Source: Bacillota bacterium
GTDB taxonomy: Bacteria > Bacillota > Sulfobacillia > JACIYH01
NCBI GenBank assembly: GCA_040757085.1
Contig: JBFLXJ010000023.1
Location: forward strand, 320,575 to 384,574
Direction: 5' to 3'
DNA: 64,000 nt
Of this stretch, positions 25,392 to 34,277 are shown in pieces. The position numbers were made by a program, and so were the translations under genes. Below the pieces are notes generated by a model. The model searched no databases and was not told the DNA's origin. It worked only from the letters and a program-made list of their open reading frames with translations. The first letter of the stretch is position 1, and each line of letters begins with the position of its first letter.

Positions 25392-25991
25392 GTGAAGGGC
25401 ATCCCCCGGGACAGGCGCTGGCTCTTCTTCCTCACTCTGGTGAACCTGGCCGGGTTTGCTTACGGGATGGATTGGTACCGCGGCCAGCTAGCTTCTCTTG
25501 CCGTCTGGACCTGGCCGGTGACGGCCGACTGCCCGGTGTCCGCCCTCCTCTTCGGGTGCGTCACCGCCACTCTGGCCCTGGGGCGATCCTGTGGGCCTCT
25601 CGAGGGGGTGGCCTACGTGGCCAGCCTGAAGTACGGCATGTGGACCGTGCTCATCATCGGGCAGTCGTGGCTGGCCGGGGCGCCCGTGGACGCGGACAGC
25701 ATCAATCTGCTCTGGACTCACGCGGGGATGGTGGGCGAATCCCTCCTTTTCGGGACGGTGCGGCCGCCCCGGTTGCACTGGGTTGCTCTGGGCGCAGTGT
25801 GGGCCGCGGTGAACACCGCCCTGGATTACGGTCTGGGCCTGCATCCCACCCTGCCCGACCAGACCCCTCTGTGGCTGGCCCTGGGAGCATCCGTGGGACT
25901 GGGCGTGCTGGCGGTGGCGTTTTTCGCCGCCCTCGCGGTGAAGGGACGGGGGAGGGGGGATTCGTGGGGCGTTGGCGCGTCCTGGGGGTAA
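25392..25991 (+). CDS. DUF1405-like integral membrane protein
   Basis: About 199 residues with six hydrophobic helices. The opening DRRWLFFLTLVNLAGFAYGM and WYRGQL, followed later by DCPVSALLFG, resemble the DUF1405 (YpjA) family of Bacillota, which has no assigned function. Start GTG 25392 matches the family's usual N-terminus but lacks a clear ribosome site; TTG 25305 is the far limit of the frame. It probably continues the feo transcript and overlaps the next gene by 28 bases. Confidence 0.65.
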   Translation: MKGIPRDRRWLFFLTLVNLAGFAYGMDWYRGQLASLAVWTWPVTADCPVSALLFGCVTATLALGRSCGPLEGVAYVASLKYGMWTVLIIGQSWLAGAPVDADSINLLWTHAGMVGESLLFGTVRPPRLHWVALGAVWAAVNTALDYGLGLHPTLPDQTPLWLALGASVGLGVLAVAFFAALAVKGRGRGDSWGVGASWG

Positions 25992-26968
25992 GCCTGGGTT
26001 CATCCCCGCGCGACTTCCGCATGCGGTGGGACTGGCCGGGCGGGACCGTGGAGGTCTGCCGCGTGGGCACGGGAGGCGATGTGGCCCGCGCGGCGCGCCT
26101 CCTTGAGCAGCACGATGGCGAGGTGGATGCCTTCGGCCTGGGCGGCGTCAACCTGTACCTGCGGGTGAGGGACCGTCGCTACCGGCTACCTTTGGGTGAG
26201 CGGCTGGCCTCCATCCCCCGCCGCACCCCGGTGTGCGACGGGACGTACATTAAGACCTGGTGGGAGCCGCGGGCCCTGAATATTGCCTGCGAGGAATCCC
26301 GCCTCGACCTGACCGGCCGCACCGTCCTGTTTTCCTCGGTGCTGGACAGGTGGCCTCTTGCGCAAGCACTCCAGGAGAGGGGTGCCCGCGTCCTGGTGGG
26401 CGATGCCGCCTTTGCCCTGCGGATGCCCATCCTGTTCCCCGGCCTGGAGTGGTTCTACCCCTTTGCGGTGACCATGGTACCGGTTCTCCGGTACCTCCCC
26501 CTTTCCTTCCTCTATCCCCTGGGGCCCGGGCGCGAGAAATCCCGCCCGGGACTGCGGGCTGCCTTCGGGCGGGCACAGGTGCTGGCGGGGGATTTCCATT
26601 TCCTGCGCTCGCGCCTTCCCGAGCGGCTGGACGGCAAGTGGGTGATCACCTCCGGGCTGGGTGAGGCCGAACTCGCCCTGCTGAGAGATCGCGGGGTCTT
26701 GCTCGTTATGGAGTTGGGCCCGGTCGCCCGGGCGGCAGCGCGTGTGGACGCGGCACTCGATGCCCGTGCAGCGCCTGCCACCCGTGCGGCGGCCTGCCGT
26801 GCAGCGCCGAGGGCGCTGTCTGCAAACCTGGCGGAAGCGGTGGTGGCGGCTGCGAGCGGGGAATCGCCATCCTCGTTGGGTCCCGAAGGGATACGCACCT
26901 GGTGCGAGCGCCTGGGTTTCCGTCCCACTGTCTACTTGCTTCCCTTACCGGACAATACTACAAATTGA
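25964..26968 (+). CDS. Conserved protein of the family often labelled quinate 5-dehydrogenase (function doubtful)
   Basis: A 334-residue soluble protein from GTG 25964 after GGAGGGGGGA. It opens GVSLGSSPRDF and has GTGGDVARAARLLEQHDGEVDAFGLGGVNLYL, which I recall from Bacillota proteins given the database label quinate 5-dehydrogenase. I see no shikimate/quinate dehydrogenase motif and would not trust that name. A central region VLFSSVLDRWPLAQALQERGARVLVGD hints at a nucleotide-binding-like fold. The C-terminal stretch around 250-290 is Ala/Arg-rich low complexity. Confidence 0.5.
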   Translation: MGRWRVLGVSLGSSPRDFRMRWDWPGGTVEVCRVGTGGDVARAARLLEQHDGEVDAFGLGGVNLYLRVRDRRYRLPLGERLASIPRRTPVCDGTYIKTWWEPRALNIACEESRLDLTGRTVLFSSVLDRWPLAQALQERGARVLVGDAAFALRMPILFPGLEWFYPFAVTMVPVLRYLPLSFLYPLGPGREKSRPGLRAAFGRAQVLAGDFHFLRSRLPERLDGKWVITSGLGEAELALLRDRGVLLVMELGPVARAAARVDAALDARAAPATRAAACRAAPRALSANLAEAVVAAASGESPSSLGPEGIRTWCERLGFRPTVYLLPLPDNTTN

Positions 26969-26980
26969 ACGGGGAGGTAG

Positions 26981-27157
26981 ATGAGAATGGCAAGGGATCC
27001 GGTGTGCGGGATGGAGGTGCGGGAGGATGTCCCTCATCGCTCTGAGTACGAGGGACGAACTTACCACTTCTGCTGCCGGGGGTGCAAGGTGCAGTTCGAC
27101 CGTGATCCCCGTCGTTATTTAGAGGGCAGCGAGGGTCGGGAGAAACCGCGCCACTAG
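26981..27157 (+). CDS. YHS-domain metal-handling protein
   Basis: A 58-residue YHS protein: DPVCGMEV at residues 6-13 and YEGRTYHFCCRGCKVQFDRDPRRY at about 24-47, with the usual Cys residues and the phenylalanines of the motif. YHS domains occur alone or fused to heavy-metal P-type ATPases and are thought to bind metal. ATG 26981 follows GGGGAGGTAG. The copper ATPase gene begins 24 bases after its stop, so a role as partner to that pump is likely. Confidence 0.85.
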   Translation: MRMARDPVCGMEVREDVPHRSEYEGRTYHFCCRGCKVQFDRDPRRYLEGSEGREKPRH

Positions 27158-27181
27158 GCAGCCATTTGGGGGGCGGATCAA

Positions 27182-29452
27182 ATGGCACTTCCCGGGGGTG
27201 GCCAGGGGCGAGACGGAGACCGGACGGTTACCCTGGCCGTGCGGGGGATGATGTGTGCCTCCTGTGTCGCCCACGTGGAGAAAGCCCTGCGCGGGGTGGC
27301 GGGGGTTTCCTCCGCCGAGGTGAACCTGGCCAGCGAACTGGCCACCGTCCGCCTGGAGGGGGATGTGGACCTGGAGAAGCTCCTCAAGGCGGTCGAGGAC
27401 GCCGGTTATGAAGCCGAACTCCCGGCCGAGGATTTGCACCCGGCCCGCTCCCTCGATCGAGAGAGGGCAGCCCGAGAGGCGGAAATCTCCGGTCTCCGCC
27501 GGGCTTTCCTGTTCAGTCTCGCCTTCACCATTCCCGTGTTCCTGCTGAGCATGACCGGGATGTGGCCCGGCATCCACGCCGGGTGGCGGAATGCCTGGCT
27601 GCTGTGGTTCTTCGCCACCCCGGTTCAGTTTTACGCGGGATGGCGCTTTTACCGGGGGGCCTGGTCTGCGCTCCGTCACAGGCTGGCGGACATGAACGTC
27701 CTCATCGCCGTGGGGACGTCGGCCGCCTACCTGTATAGCCTGGCCATGACCGTGGCCCCGGGGTATTTCCGCAGCCGGGGATTCAGCACGGATGTTTACT
27801 ACGACACTTCCTGCGTGATCATCACCCTGGTCCTGTTCGGGCGCTGGGTGGAAGCGGTGGCCAAGGGACGCACCTCGGAAGCCATTCGGCGCCTGATGAG
27901 CCTGACGCCCCCCACCGCCCGCGTCCTGCGCGAAGGCGGGGAAGTGGAGATCCCGGTGGAACAGGTGGTCCCGGGCGACCTGGTGGTGGTGCGGCCGGGC
28001 GAGAGGATCCCCGTGGATGGCCAGGTGGTGGAAGGCCACAGCACGGTAGACGAGTCCATGCTCACCGGCGAAAGTCTCCCCGTAGACAAACAACCGGGAG
28101 ACGAGGTGGTGGGCGGCACGGTTAACCAGACCGGCTCCCTGCGCTTCCGGGCCACGCGGGTGGGACGGGACACCGTGCTTTCCCAGATCGTCCGCCTGGT
28201 GGAGCAGGCCCAGTCTGCCAAGCCGCCCATCCAGCGGCTTGCGGATCGGGTGGCCGGCTACTTTGTCCCCGCGGTGGTCGGCGTCGCCGTGGTAACGTTC
28301 CTGGTGTGGTACCTGGCGGGGCCGGCCCCGTCATTCCTGTACGCCCTGCTCAACTTCGTGGCCGTCCTGATCGTGGCCTGCCCCTGTGCCCTGGGGTTGG
28401 CCACCCCCACCGCCATCATGGTGGGCACGGGCCGGGGTGCGGAACTGGGTGTGCTGGTGCGGGACGGGGGCAGCCTGGAGGAACTCCACCGGGTGCGGGC
28501 GGTGGTACTGGACAAGACGGGCACCATCACCCGGGGTGAACCATCTCTTACCGACGTGGTCGGTCCCGCGGAGGTGTTGCGCTGGGCGGCGGCGGTGGAG
28601 AACCAGTCCGAGCACCCCCTGGCACGGGCCGTGGTGGCGGGGGCCTCCGCGCGGGGCATCGAGGCGCCGGCCTGCCAGGATTTCGTCGCCGTTCCCGGTA
28701 AGGGCGTCACCGGCACGGCGGAGGGGCGCCGGGTCAGCGTGGGGTCGGCCCGCTTGCTTGACGAAGAGGGCCTGGTTGAGCCCGAGGGCCTGAAGGCAGA
28801 GGCGGAGCGTCTGGCCGGTGCGGGCAAGACGGTCATGTACGTGGTGGTGGATGGCCGGGTGATGGGCTTGCTGGCGGTGGCCGACACGGTGAAGCCGGGC
28901 GCCCCGGAGGCAGTGCGTGTCCTGCGACAGATGGGGTTGCAGGTGGTGATGCTCACGGGCGACAACCGGCGTGCCGCCATGGCGGTGGCGCAGCAGGTGG
29001 GCATCGAGCGGGTGCTGGCAGAGGTACTCCCCGCCCAGAAGGCCCAGGCCGTGCAGGGGTTGCAGCGGGAAGGCCTGCGGGTGGCCATGGTCGGTGACGG
29101 CATCAATGATGCCCCGGCTCTGGCCCAGGCGGACGTGGGGATAGCTATCGGCACCGGCACCGATGTGGCCATGGAAGCCGCCGACATCACGGTGATGTCG
29201 GGGGATCTGCGCGGGGTGGTGACCGCGCTGCAACTGGGGCGGGCCACCATCCGCACCATCAGGGCCAACCTGTTCTGGGCTTTTGTGTACAACAGCCTGG
29301 GTATCCCGGTGGCGGCGGGGGTGCTGTACCCGTTCACGGGGGTGCTGCTCAATCCCATGCTGGCCGCCCTGGCCATGGCCCTCAGTTCGGTATCCGTGGT
29401 GACCAACTCCCTGCGGCTGCGCCGTTTCCGCCCCTTCCTCCAGGCCGCCTAG
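27182..29452 (+). CDS. copA: Copper-exporting P1B-type ATPase
   Basis: A 756-residue P-type ATPase. One N-terminal HMA domain carries GMMCASC (about 22-28); actuator motif TGES; transmembrane metal site CPC in [14 protein letters not shown]; phosphorylation motif DKTGT; HP motif SEHPLA; hinge [10 protein letters not shown]. The CPC motif with Asn and Tyr in [11 protein letters not shown] of a later helix supports Cu(I) specificity (P1B-1). It exports Cu(I) from the cytosol. A YHS protein precedes it and a two-component system follows. Confidence 0.93.
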   Translation: MALPGGGQGRDGDRTVTLAVRGMMCASCVAHVEKALRGVAGVSSAEVNLASELATVRLEGDVDLEKLLKAVEDAGYEAELPAEDLHPARSLDRERAAREAEISGLRRAFLFSLAFTIPVFLLSMTGMWPGIHAGWRNAWLLWFFATPVQFYAGWRFYRGAWSALRHRLADMNVLIAVGTSAAYLYSLAMTVAPGYFRSRGFSTDVYYDTSCVIITLVLFGRWVEAVAKGRTSEAIRRLMSLTPPTARVLREGGEVEIPVEQVVPGDLVVVRPGERIPVDGQVVEGHSTVDESMLTGESLPVDKQPGDEVVGGTVNQTGSLRFRATRVGRDTVLSQIVRLVEQAQSAKPPIQRLADRVAGYFVPAVVGVAVVTFLVWYLAGPAPSFLYALLNFVAVLIVACPCALGLATPTAIMVGTGRGAELGVLVRDGGSLEELHRVRAVVLDKTGTITRGEPSLTDVVGPAEVLRWAAAVENQSEHPLARAVVAGASARGIEAPACQDFVAVPGKGVTGTAEGRRVSVGSARLLDEEGLVEPEGLKAEAERLAGAGKTVMYVVVDGRVMGLLAVADTVKPGAPEAVRVLRQMGLQVVMLTGDNRRAAMAVAQQVGIERVLAEVLPAQKAQAVQGLQREGLRVAMVGDGINDAPALAQADVGIAIGTGTDVAMEAADITVMSGDLRGVVTALQLGRATIRTIRANLFWAFVYNSLGIPVAAGVLYPFTGVLLNPMLAALAMALSSVSVVTNSLRLRRFRPFLQAA

Positions 29453-29557
29453 CCCGCCCGGGCGGGGTGTGGTTGCAGGGGTGGCAGCCGTGGTGGCCGG
29501 GCCTGGTCCGGCCGCGCCGGTGGGCTGCAGCGTGGCTCGAGTGGTCGGTAGTGGGGG

Positions 29558-30256
29558 ATGACGGTGGCACAGGAGCGCATCCTGGTCGTGGAAGACGAGC
29601 CCGGCATCCGCAGGGTGGTGCGGGCTTACCTGGAGCGGGCCGGATACGAGGTGCTGGAGGCAGGGAGCGGCGAGGAGGCCCTGGATCTGGTGGCTTCCCG
29701 GCGCCCTTCCCTCGTGATCCTGGATCTCATGTTGCCCGGCATGCCGGGGGAGGAAGTATGCCGGTGCCTGCGGCGGGACTCGGACATACCGGTGATCATG
29801 CTCACGGCGCGGGCGCATGAGGACGACCGCATAGCGGGGCTCGGCATGGGCGCCGATGATTATGTGGTCAAGCCTTTCAGCCCCCGCGAACTGGTGGCGC
29901 GGGTCAAGACCGTCCTGCGGCGGGCCGGGCGGCCGGCAGGAGAGCCGCTGCAACGGGGTGACCTGATCATAGATCCCGAGCGCCACCAAGTCAGGCGAGG
30001 GAACGAGGTGATCCCGGTCACCCCTTCCGAATTCCGGTTGCTGTATACCCTGGCACGGGAGCCGGGGCGGGTATTCACCCGCGAGGAACTGGTGGCCAGG
30101 GTGGCGGGCGAGGATTTCGAGGGGTATGACCGTACCGTGGACGCCCACGTGAAGAACCTCCGTCAGAAGCTGGGCGATTCGGCCCGCCAGCCGCGCTACA
30201 TCGCCTCCGTCTACGGCGTGGGATACCGCTTTGTGGGGGGAACAGGAGTTGGGTAG
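29558..30256 (+). CDS. OmpR-family response regulator
   Basis: A 232-residue response regulator with a receiver domain (acidic pair VVEDEPG near the start, phospho-acceptor Asp in LVILDLMLPGMPG, Thr in MLTARAH, Lys in VVKPFS) and a C-terminal winged helix ending GVGYRFVG. It is coupled to the histidine kinase that overlaps its end. Adjacent copA suggests control of metal homeostasis, but the target genes are inferred. ATG 29558 is used. Confidence 0.93.
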   Translation: MTVAQERILVVEDEPGIRRVVRAYLERAGYEVLEAGSGEEALDLVASRRPSLVILDLMLPGMPGEEVCRCLRRDSDIPVIMLTARAHEDDRIAGLGMGADDYVVKPFSPRELVARVKTVLRRAGRPAGEPLQRGDLIIDPERHQVRRGNEVIPVTPSEFRLLYTLAREPGRVFTREELVARVAGEDFEGYDRTVDAHVKNLRQKLGDSARQPRYIASVYGVGYRFVGGTGVG

Positions 30257-31712
30257 TCTGCGCGTGCGCCTGACGGTTGCCTTCGTGGCGGTGGCCCTGG
30301 TGGCGATCATGGTGACCGCCATCGCCACCGGGACCGCCGTCTCCCGCCGGTTCGACGTGTACGTGGGCCGCTATCAGCGCTTGCGTGCCGAGCAGGCTGC
30401 CCGTGTCCTCGAGGATGCCTACCGGCAGGGGGGAATGGACCGGGTGGTCAGGGAGGTGGAGCACCTGGCGGGGATGACCGGGATGCACGCCCGGCTGGTG
30501 GACACAGCGGGTAACGTGGTGTGGGAACACATCCCGCATATGGATCAGCCTGCCGGCCGTATCACCCCACCGGGGCTGCACATGCCGCCCGGTCCCCGCT
30601 GGCGCTGGGGTGCCCGTGTTCCCCGCCAGCAGGCCATCCCCCTGCGCGTGGGGGGCCAGCAGGTGGGCACCCTGTACGTGGCGGCACCGGAAGGATCACC
30701 GTGGATGGTGGAGGAAACGGCGTTCCTGGCCGGCGTGCGCCGATCCCTGTGGCTGGCGGCGGGCTCGGCTGCCCTGCTGGCGGTGCTGGCGGGTCTGGGG
30801 ATGGCCCGCAGTATCAGTCGTCCGCTGCTGAGGTTGCGCAATGCGGCGGACCGGTTGCGCGAAGGCGACATGACGCTCCAGGTCCCCGAAACGGGCAGCG
30901 ACGAGATGGTGGCACTGGCGCGGGCCTTCAATCACCTGGTCCGCAGCCTGGCCCGCCAGCAGGAGTTGCGCCGCAACCTCACGGCGGACGTGGCCCACGA
31001 GTTGCGCACGCCGCTGGCTGTGGTGCGGGCCCACATCGAGGCCATGCAGGACGGTGTGTGGGAGGCCTCCCCCGAGAACCTGGCCGCCCTGCACGCCGAG
31101 ATCATGCGTCTGGTACGGCTGGTGGGCGAACTGGAGAAACTCAACGAGGCCGAGAGCGGCAGTCTGGAACTGGTCTGGACTGCGGTTGATCTGGCCGAAC
31201 TGGCCCGCCGGGTGCTGGCAGCTTTCGGCCCCTCTTTCGATCAGAAGGGGGTTAGCGTGCGTCTGGAAGTGGAGCCGGGAGTGCCCGCGGTGTCGGGGGA
31301 CGAGGACAGGCTCTCCCAGGTGGTATGGAACCTCCTCTCCAACGCCCTCAAGTTCACTCCTCCGGGCGGACAAGTCACCGTCCGCGTCTACCGGCGCGGC
31401 GAAACCATGCGTGCTCCCGCCACCGGGACGGCGACCGGCAGTGTCTGCCTGGGGGTCACGGACACCGGCCCCGGCATACCGCCCGAGGATCTGCCTTTCG
31501 TATTCGAGCGGTTTTTCCATGTGCGGCGGCGGGCTGCTCCCGGCCCCACCGGCGCGGGGGAGCCTGACCGGGGGACAGGGCTGGGCCTGGCCATTTCTCA
31601 GGCCCTGGCCCGGGCCCACGGGGGCCGCATCGAGGTGCAGAGCGAGCTCGGCAAGGGGTCCACGTTCACCCTGGAGCTACCCGTCCGGCCGCCGGCAGAG
31701 CACAGGAGTTAA
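30249..31712 (+). CDS. Sensor histidine kinase with Met/His-rich extracytoplasmic domain
   Basis: A 487-residue kinase with two transmembrane helices (about 10-32 and 165-190). The extracytoplasmic domain holds EHIPHMDQPAG and PPGLHMPPGPRWRW, a run rich in Met and His that could bind Cu(I). Then follow HAMP, the H box VAHELRTPLAVV, N box NLLSNALKFTP and G boxes DTGPGIP and GTGLGLAIS. TTG 30249 sits eight bases after GGGGGG and opens SLRVRLTVAF as in related kinases; TTG 30231 and GTG 30264 are alternatives. Copper sensing is inferred from these residues and from the copA neighbour. Confidence 0.88.
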   Translation: MGSLRVRLTVAFVAVALVAIMVTAIATGTAVSRRFDVYVGRYQRLRAEQAARVLEDAYRQGGMDRVVREVEHLAGMTGMHARLVDTAGNVVWEHIPHMDQPAGRITPPGLHMPPGPRWRWGARVPRQQAIPLRVGGQQVGTLYVAAPEGSPWMVEETAFLAGVRRSLWLAAGSAALLAVLAGLGMARSISRPLLRLRNAADRLREGDMTLQVPETGSDEMVALARAFNHLVRSLARQQELRRNLTADVAHELRTPLAVVRAHIEAMQDGVWEASPENLAALHAEIMRLVRLVGELEKLNEAESGSLELVWTAVDLAELARRVLAAFGPSFDQKGVSVRLEVEPGVPAVSGDEDRLSQVVWNLLSNALKFTPPGGQVTVRVYRRGETMRAPATGTATGSVCLGVTDTGPGIPPEDLPFVFERFFHVRRRAAPGPTGAGEPDRGTGLGLAISQALARAHGGRIEVQSELGKGSTFTLELPVRPPAEHRS

Positions 31713-31771
31713 GGCCGCCCCGTCGCCGGAAGGTACGAGATAGGCTGGCGGCGAATTGGCGGCGGGGGGAG

Positions 31772-32353
31772 GTGCATGGCTTGAACGTGGGCGTACTGGC
31801 CTTGCTGAGTTACCTCATAGGGTCCATTCCGTCGGCATACCTGGTGGGCCGGGCCTTTCGGGGAGTGGACATCCGCCACGTGGGTACCGGCAACGTGGGT
31901 GCCACCAACGTGGTCCGCAACGTGGGATGGGTTGCGGGGATCCTGACTGGCCTGCTTGACGTGGGCAAGGGCATGGCGGTCGTGTTGCTGGCCCGTGCAT
32001 CCGGCGCCGGGGCTGTGGGTCCCCTGCTCGCCATAATCTGTGCGGTCATCGGCCACAACTGGCCTATCTGGCTCCGCTTCCACGGGGGAGGGGGGCTTGC
32101 CACTTTCGGCGGGGGACTTGCTCTCACGGTGCCCATCTGGCAGATCGTGCTGGCGGGGTGCCTGTACGGTCTGGTGTACCTCGTGACCAGGCACAAGTAT
32201 TTCAGTTCCGTGTTCATGTGCGCAGTCATCCCGGTGTGGCTCGGTGTGAGCAAGTCTTCGTGGGATTACTTCTTGTTCGGTCTCGCCGGGGGCACCGCCC
32301 TGGGGTTCAAGCAGGTACGGGCCTGGCTCAAGTACGGTACACCCCGCAGGTAG
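31772..32353 (+). CDS. plsY: PlsY-family glycerol-3-phosphate acyltransferase
   Basis: A 193-residue membrane protein with SYLIGSIPSAYLVGR, the GTGNVGATNVVRNVG motif and HNWPIWLRFHGGGGLAT, the three conserved PlsY loops (the usual last loop reads FKGGKGVAT; here the Lys is replaced by Gly, HGGGG). PlsY uses acyl-phosphate to acylate glycerol-3-phosphate. The loss of that Lys may mean altered activity or a paralogue. GTG 31772 is preferred, after GGGGGAGG. Confidence 0.8.
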   Translation: MHGLNVGVLALLSYLIGSIPSAYLVGRAFRGVDIRHVGTGNVGATNVVRNVGWVAGILTGLLDVGKGMAVVLLARASGAGAVGPLLAIICAVIGHNWPIWLRFHGGGGLATFGGGLALTVPIWQIVLAGCLYGLVYLVTRHKYFSSVFMCAVIPVWLGVSKSSWDYFLFGLAGGTALGFKQVRAWLKYGTPRR

Positions 32354-32376
32354 GGCCGCGGCCGTCCAGGGACCCA

Positions 32377-32406
32377 TTGACAGGGGCAGCGCAGGAGAAA
32401 TATAAT
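32377..32406 (+). promoter_or_regulatory. Consensus SigA promoter of the csoR-like/trxB group
   Basis: TTGACA (32377-32382), 18-base spacer and TATAAT (32401-32406): both boxes match consensus exactly. A CsoR-type operator follows at 32417-32430. Confidence 0.8.
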
Positions 32407-32416
32407 CTGGGCGATA

Positions 32417-32430
32417 TACCCCCCTGGGTA
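32417..32430. promoter_or_regulatory. CsoR-type operator
   Basis: TACCC-CCCT-GGGTA is an inverted repeat with the C-tract/G-tract flanked by TA/TA that is typical of CsoR/RcnR/CstR operators. It starts 11 bases after the -10 box, where binding would block transcription, and precedes the CsoR-like gene, so autoregulation is likely. Confidence 0.65.
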
Positions 32431-32454
32431 ATTGGGAACAGGGGATGGTGAGCG

Positions 32455-32733
32455 TTGCCGGACACGGTATTGCAGGAGGAGGACACCGTACGCGAGCTCT
32501 GCAACCGCCTGCGGCGGGTGGAAGGACAGGCCCGCGGGCTGGTGCGCATGATCGAAGAGGGCCGCAGTTGCTCGGACATCGCGGTTCAGATGGCGGCCCT
32601 GAAGGCCGCGGTCAACCGGGCCGCGATGGCTTTTGTGGCCGCCTATCTTCACCAGTGTCTGGCAGAGGCCAGGGAGGAGGAGGCCGAGGAGGCCCTGGGC
32701 CGGGTGGCCCAGATGTTCATGCGCCTGGCTTGA
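32455..32733 (+). CDS. CsoR/FrmR-family repressor lacking the usual copper-ligand His (CstR-like?)
   Basis: A 92-residue all-helical DUF156 protein from TTG 32455. The first ligand Cys is in RSCSD and the second in YLHQC. In copper-sensing CsoR the second site is HxxxC; here the residue four before the Cys is Tyr, and the only His is two before it. Two Cys without the canonical His is closer to the persulfide sensor CstR. A thioredoxin reductase gene follows, which also suits thiol or sulfur stress sensing. Metal sensing is not excluded. Confidence 0.8.
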   Translation: MPDTVLQEEDTVRELCNRLRRVEGQARGLVRMIEEGRSCSDIAVQMAALKAAVNRAAMAFVAAYLHQCLAEAREEEAEEALGRVAQMFMRLA

Positions 32734-32820
32734 GGGCGATCTGTTGGGGACGGCCGGCTGGCAGGGGCCGGCGCCCGGCCCGGCGGATTCCTGCGGTGGT
32801 GAAGGCGTGGAGGGTTGCGG

Positions 32821-33771
32821 ATGGAGCGGGATATCCACGACGTGGTCATCCTGGGGGCGGGGCCGGCGGGGCTCACGGCAGCGATTTACGCGGGCCGGGC
32901 TAGGCTGGATACGGTGGTGATCGACCGCGGAGTCCCCGGGGGGCAGGTTGCCACCACCGACATGGTGGAGAATTACCCCGGGTTCCCCGAGGGCGTGTCG
33001 GGCGTTGAGCTGGCCAGGTTGATGAGCGAGCAGGCGGAACGCTTCGGCGTTCGCACGGAGATGGCAGAAGTGGAGAGTCTGAGCCGGGATGGCGACCTGT
33101 GGCGGGTGGAGACATCGGAGGGTCCCTACCTGGGCCGGGCGGTAATCGTGGCCACGGGAACCCGTCCCCGGGAACTGGGGGTGCCTGGGGAGAAGGAACT
33201 GCGGGGCCGCGGCATTTCCTATTGTGCCACCTGCGATGGCGCCTTCTTCCGAGACAAGCCCGTGGTGGTAGTGGGAGGTGGTGATTCCGCCGTTTCCGAG
33301 GCGGAATTCCTGACCCGCTTCGCCAGCCAGGTCACTATCGTGCATCGCCGGGGCGAGTTGCGGGCGGCCCGCTCCCTGCAGGAAAGGGTCCTGGACAACC
33401 CGAAGATTAGGGTGCGGTGGAACAGCGTAGTCGCGGCCTTCCTGGGTCAGGACGGGTTGCAGCGGGTGCGCCTGCGTGACGTCAACACGGGGGCGGAGTC
33501 GGAGCTGGAGGCCGAGGGTGCCTTCATTTACATCGGACTCCTCCCCAACACCGCCTTTTTGAGCGGGGTTGTTCCCCTGGATGAAGGGGGATACCTGATT
33601 ACCGACGACGCCATGGCCCTGCCGGCCCCGGGGTTGTTCGCTGCGGGCGACGTCCGCCAAAAGCGGCTGCGGCAGGTGGCCACCGCGGTGGGTGACGGCG
33701 CGGTGGCAGCCATGGCGGCTGAGGAGTACATCGTGGGCAAGTTCGGTCGACAGCCCGCGAAGACGAAGTAG
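32821..33771 (+). CDS. trxB: Thioredoxin reductase-like flavoprotein
   Basis: A 316-residue low-molecular-weight thioredoxin reductase family protein: FAD motif ILGAGPAGLTAAIYAGRA, redox-active CATC (in SYCATCDGAFF), NADPH-type motif VVGGGDSAVSEAEFL followed by HRRGELRAA, and the FAD-binding GLFAAGDVR at the C-terminus. The HRR stretch after the second glycine motif supports NADPH. ATG 32821 follows GGAGGG. It reduces thioredoxin or a similar disulfide carrier; the CsoR-like repressor upstream suggests expression under thiol or metal stress. Confidence 0.92.
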   Translation: MERDIHDVVILGAGPAGLTAAIYAGRARLDTVVIDRGVPGGQVATTDMVENYPGFPEGVSGVELARLMSEQAERFGVRTEMAEVESLSRDGDLWRVETSEGPYLGRAVIVATGTRPRELGVPGEKELRGRGISYCATCDGAFFRDKPVVVVGGGDSAVSEAEFLTRFASQVTIVHRRGELRAARSLQERVLDNPKIRVRWNSVVAAFLGQDGLQRVRLRDVNTGAESELEAEGAFIYIGLLPNTAFLSGVVPLDEGGYLITDDAMALPAPGLFAAGDVRQKRLRQVATAVGDGAVAAMAAEEYIVGKFGRQPAKTK

Positions 33772-33787
33772 GGGGTGAAGGTGGCAG

Positions 33788-33976
33788 GTGCCCCAGTACG
33801 AATTCGGGTGTAAGAAGTGCGGGCATGAGTTTGCGGTCAACGTTCCCTGGCAGCGCAAGTGCGAGGTGACGTGCCCCAAGTGCGGGAGTTCCGAACTCAG
33901 GGAGAAGTTCTCTCCCTGGGGATGGACCCGCGGGGGGACATCCGACGCGGGCGCGTGCAGCGTCCGCTTTGGCTGA
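33788..33976 (+). CDS. FmdB-type zinc-ribbon protein
   Basis: A 62-residue protein from GTG 33788. PQYEFGCKKCGHEF opens the family pattern and CPKCGS completes a CxxC...CxxC zinc ribbon; a polar tail follows. FmdB-like zinc ribbons are widespread and mostly uncharacterised. It follows trxB by 16 bases and is the last gene before a strong terminator. Confidence 0.8.
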   Translation: MPQYEFGCKKCGHEFAVNVPWQRKCEVTCPKCGSSELREKFSPWGWTRGGTSDAGACSVRFG

Positions 33977-34065
33977 CGCTAGTCCGTGGGGGGCAGTTTG
34001 TCCCCCTGATCCTCCCCTGTATGGTGGACGGTCGTTACCAGCTGCGCGGCCGTCCGCCGCCCGAT

Positions 34066-34092
34066 GGCCTCCCTTCCGGGAGGCCCTTTTTT
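34066..34092 (+). terminator. Rho-independent terminator after the trxB group
   Basis: GGCCTCCC (34066-34073) and GGGAGGCC (34078-34085) form a perfect eight-base-pair stem with loop TTCC, followed by CTTTTTT. It separates the csoR-trxB-zinc ribbon unit from the homoserine operon. Confidence 0.9.
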
Positions 34093-34277
34093 GTGCCGGT
34101 AGAGGTTCTTCCGGCGGGTGGCTGCCAGCCCGGGCTTGACGTGGAGCCCGTGCACCGGGGCGGATCTGAGCGATAGCAGGGATTCTTGTCGCCTGCGGCG
34201 AATAAGCAGTGCATTATTATGTAAGCGCTGCCTGACAGTAGACGCTGGGACGGGTGCTTCGTGGGGAGGGGAGACCT

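Noticed and set aside
29446-29557. CCCGCCCGGGCGGG palindrome after copA as a terminator
   Set aside because: It has no unpaired loop and no T-run; in this GC-rich DNA such palindromes arise by chance.
33977-34277. T-box or threonine attenuator before hom
   Set aside because: No T-box sequence (TGGNACCGCG-like) or leader peptide rich in Thr/Ile codons is present. The terminator at 34066-34092 is simply the end of the trxB unit.
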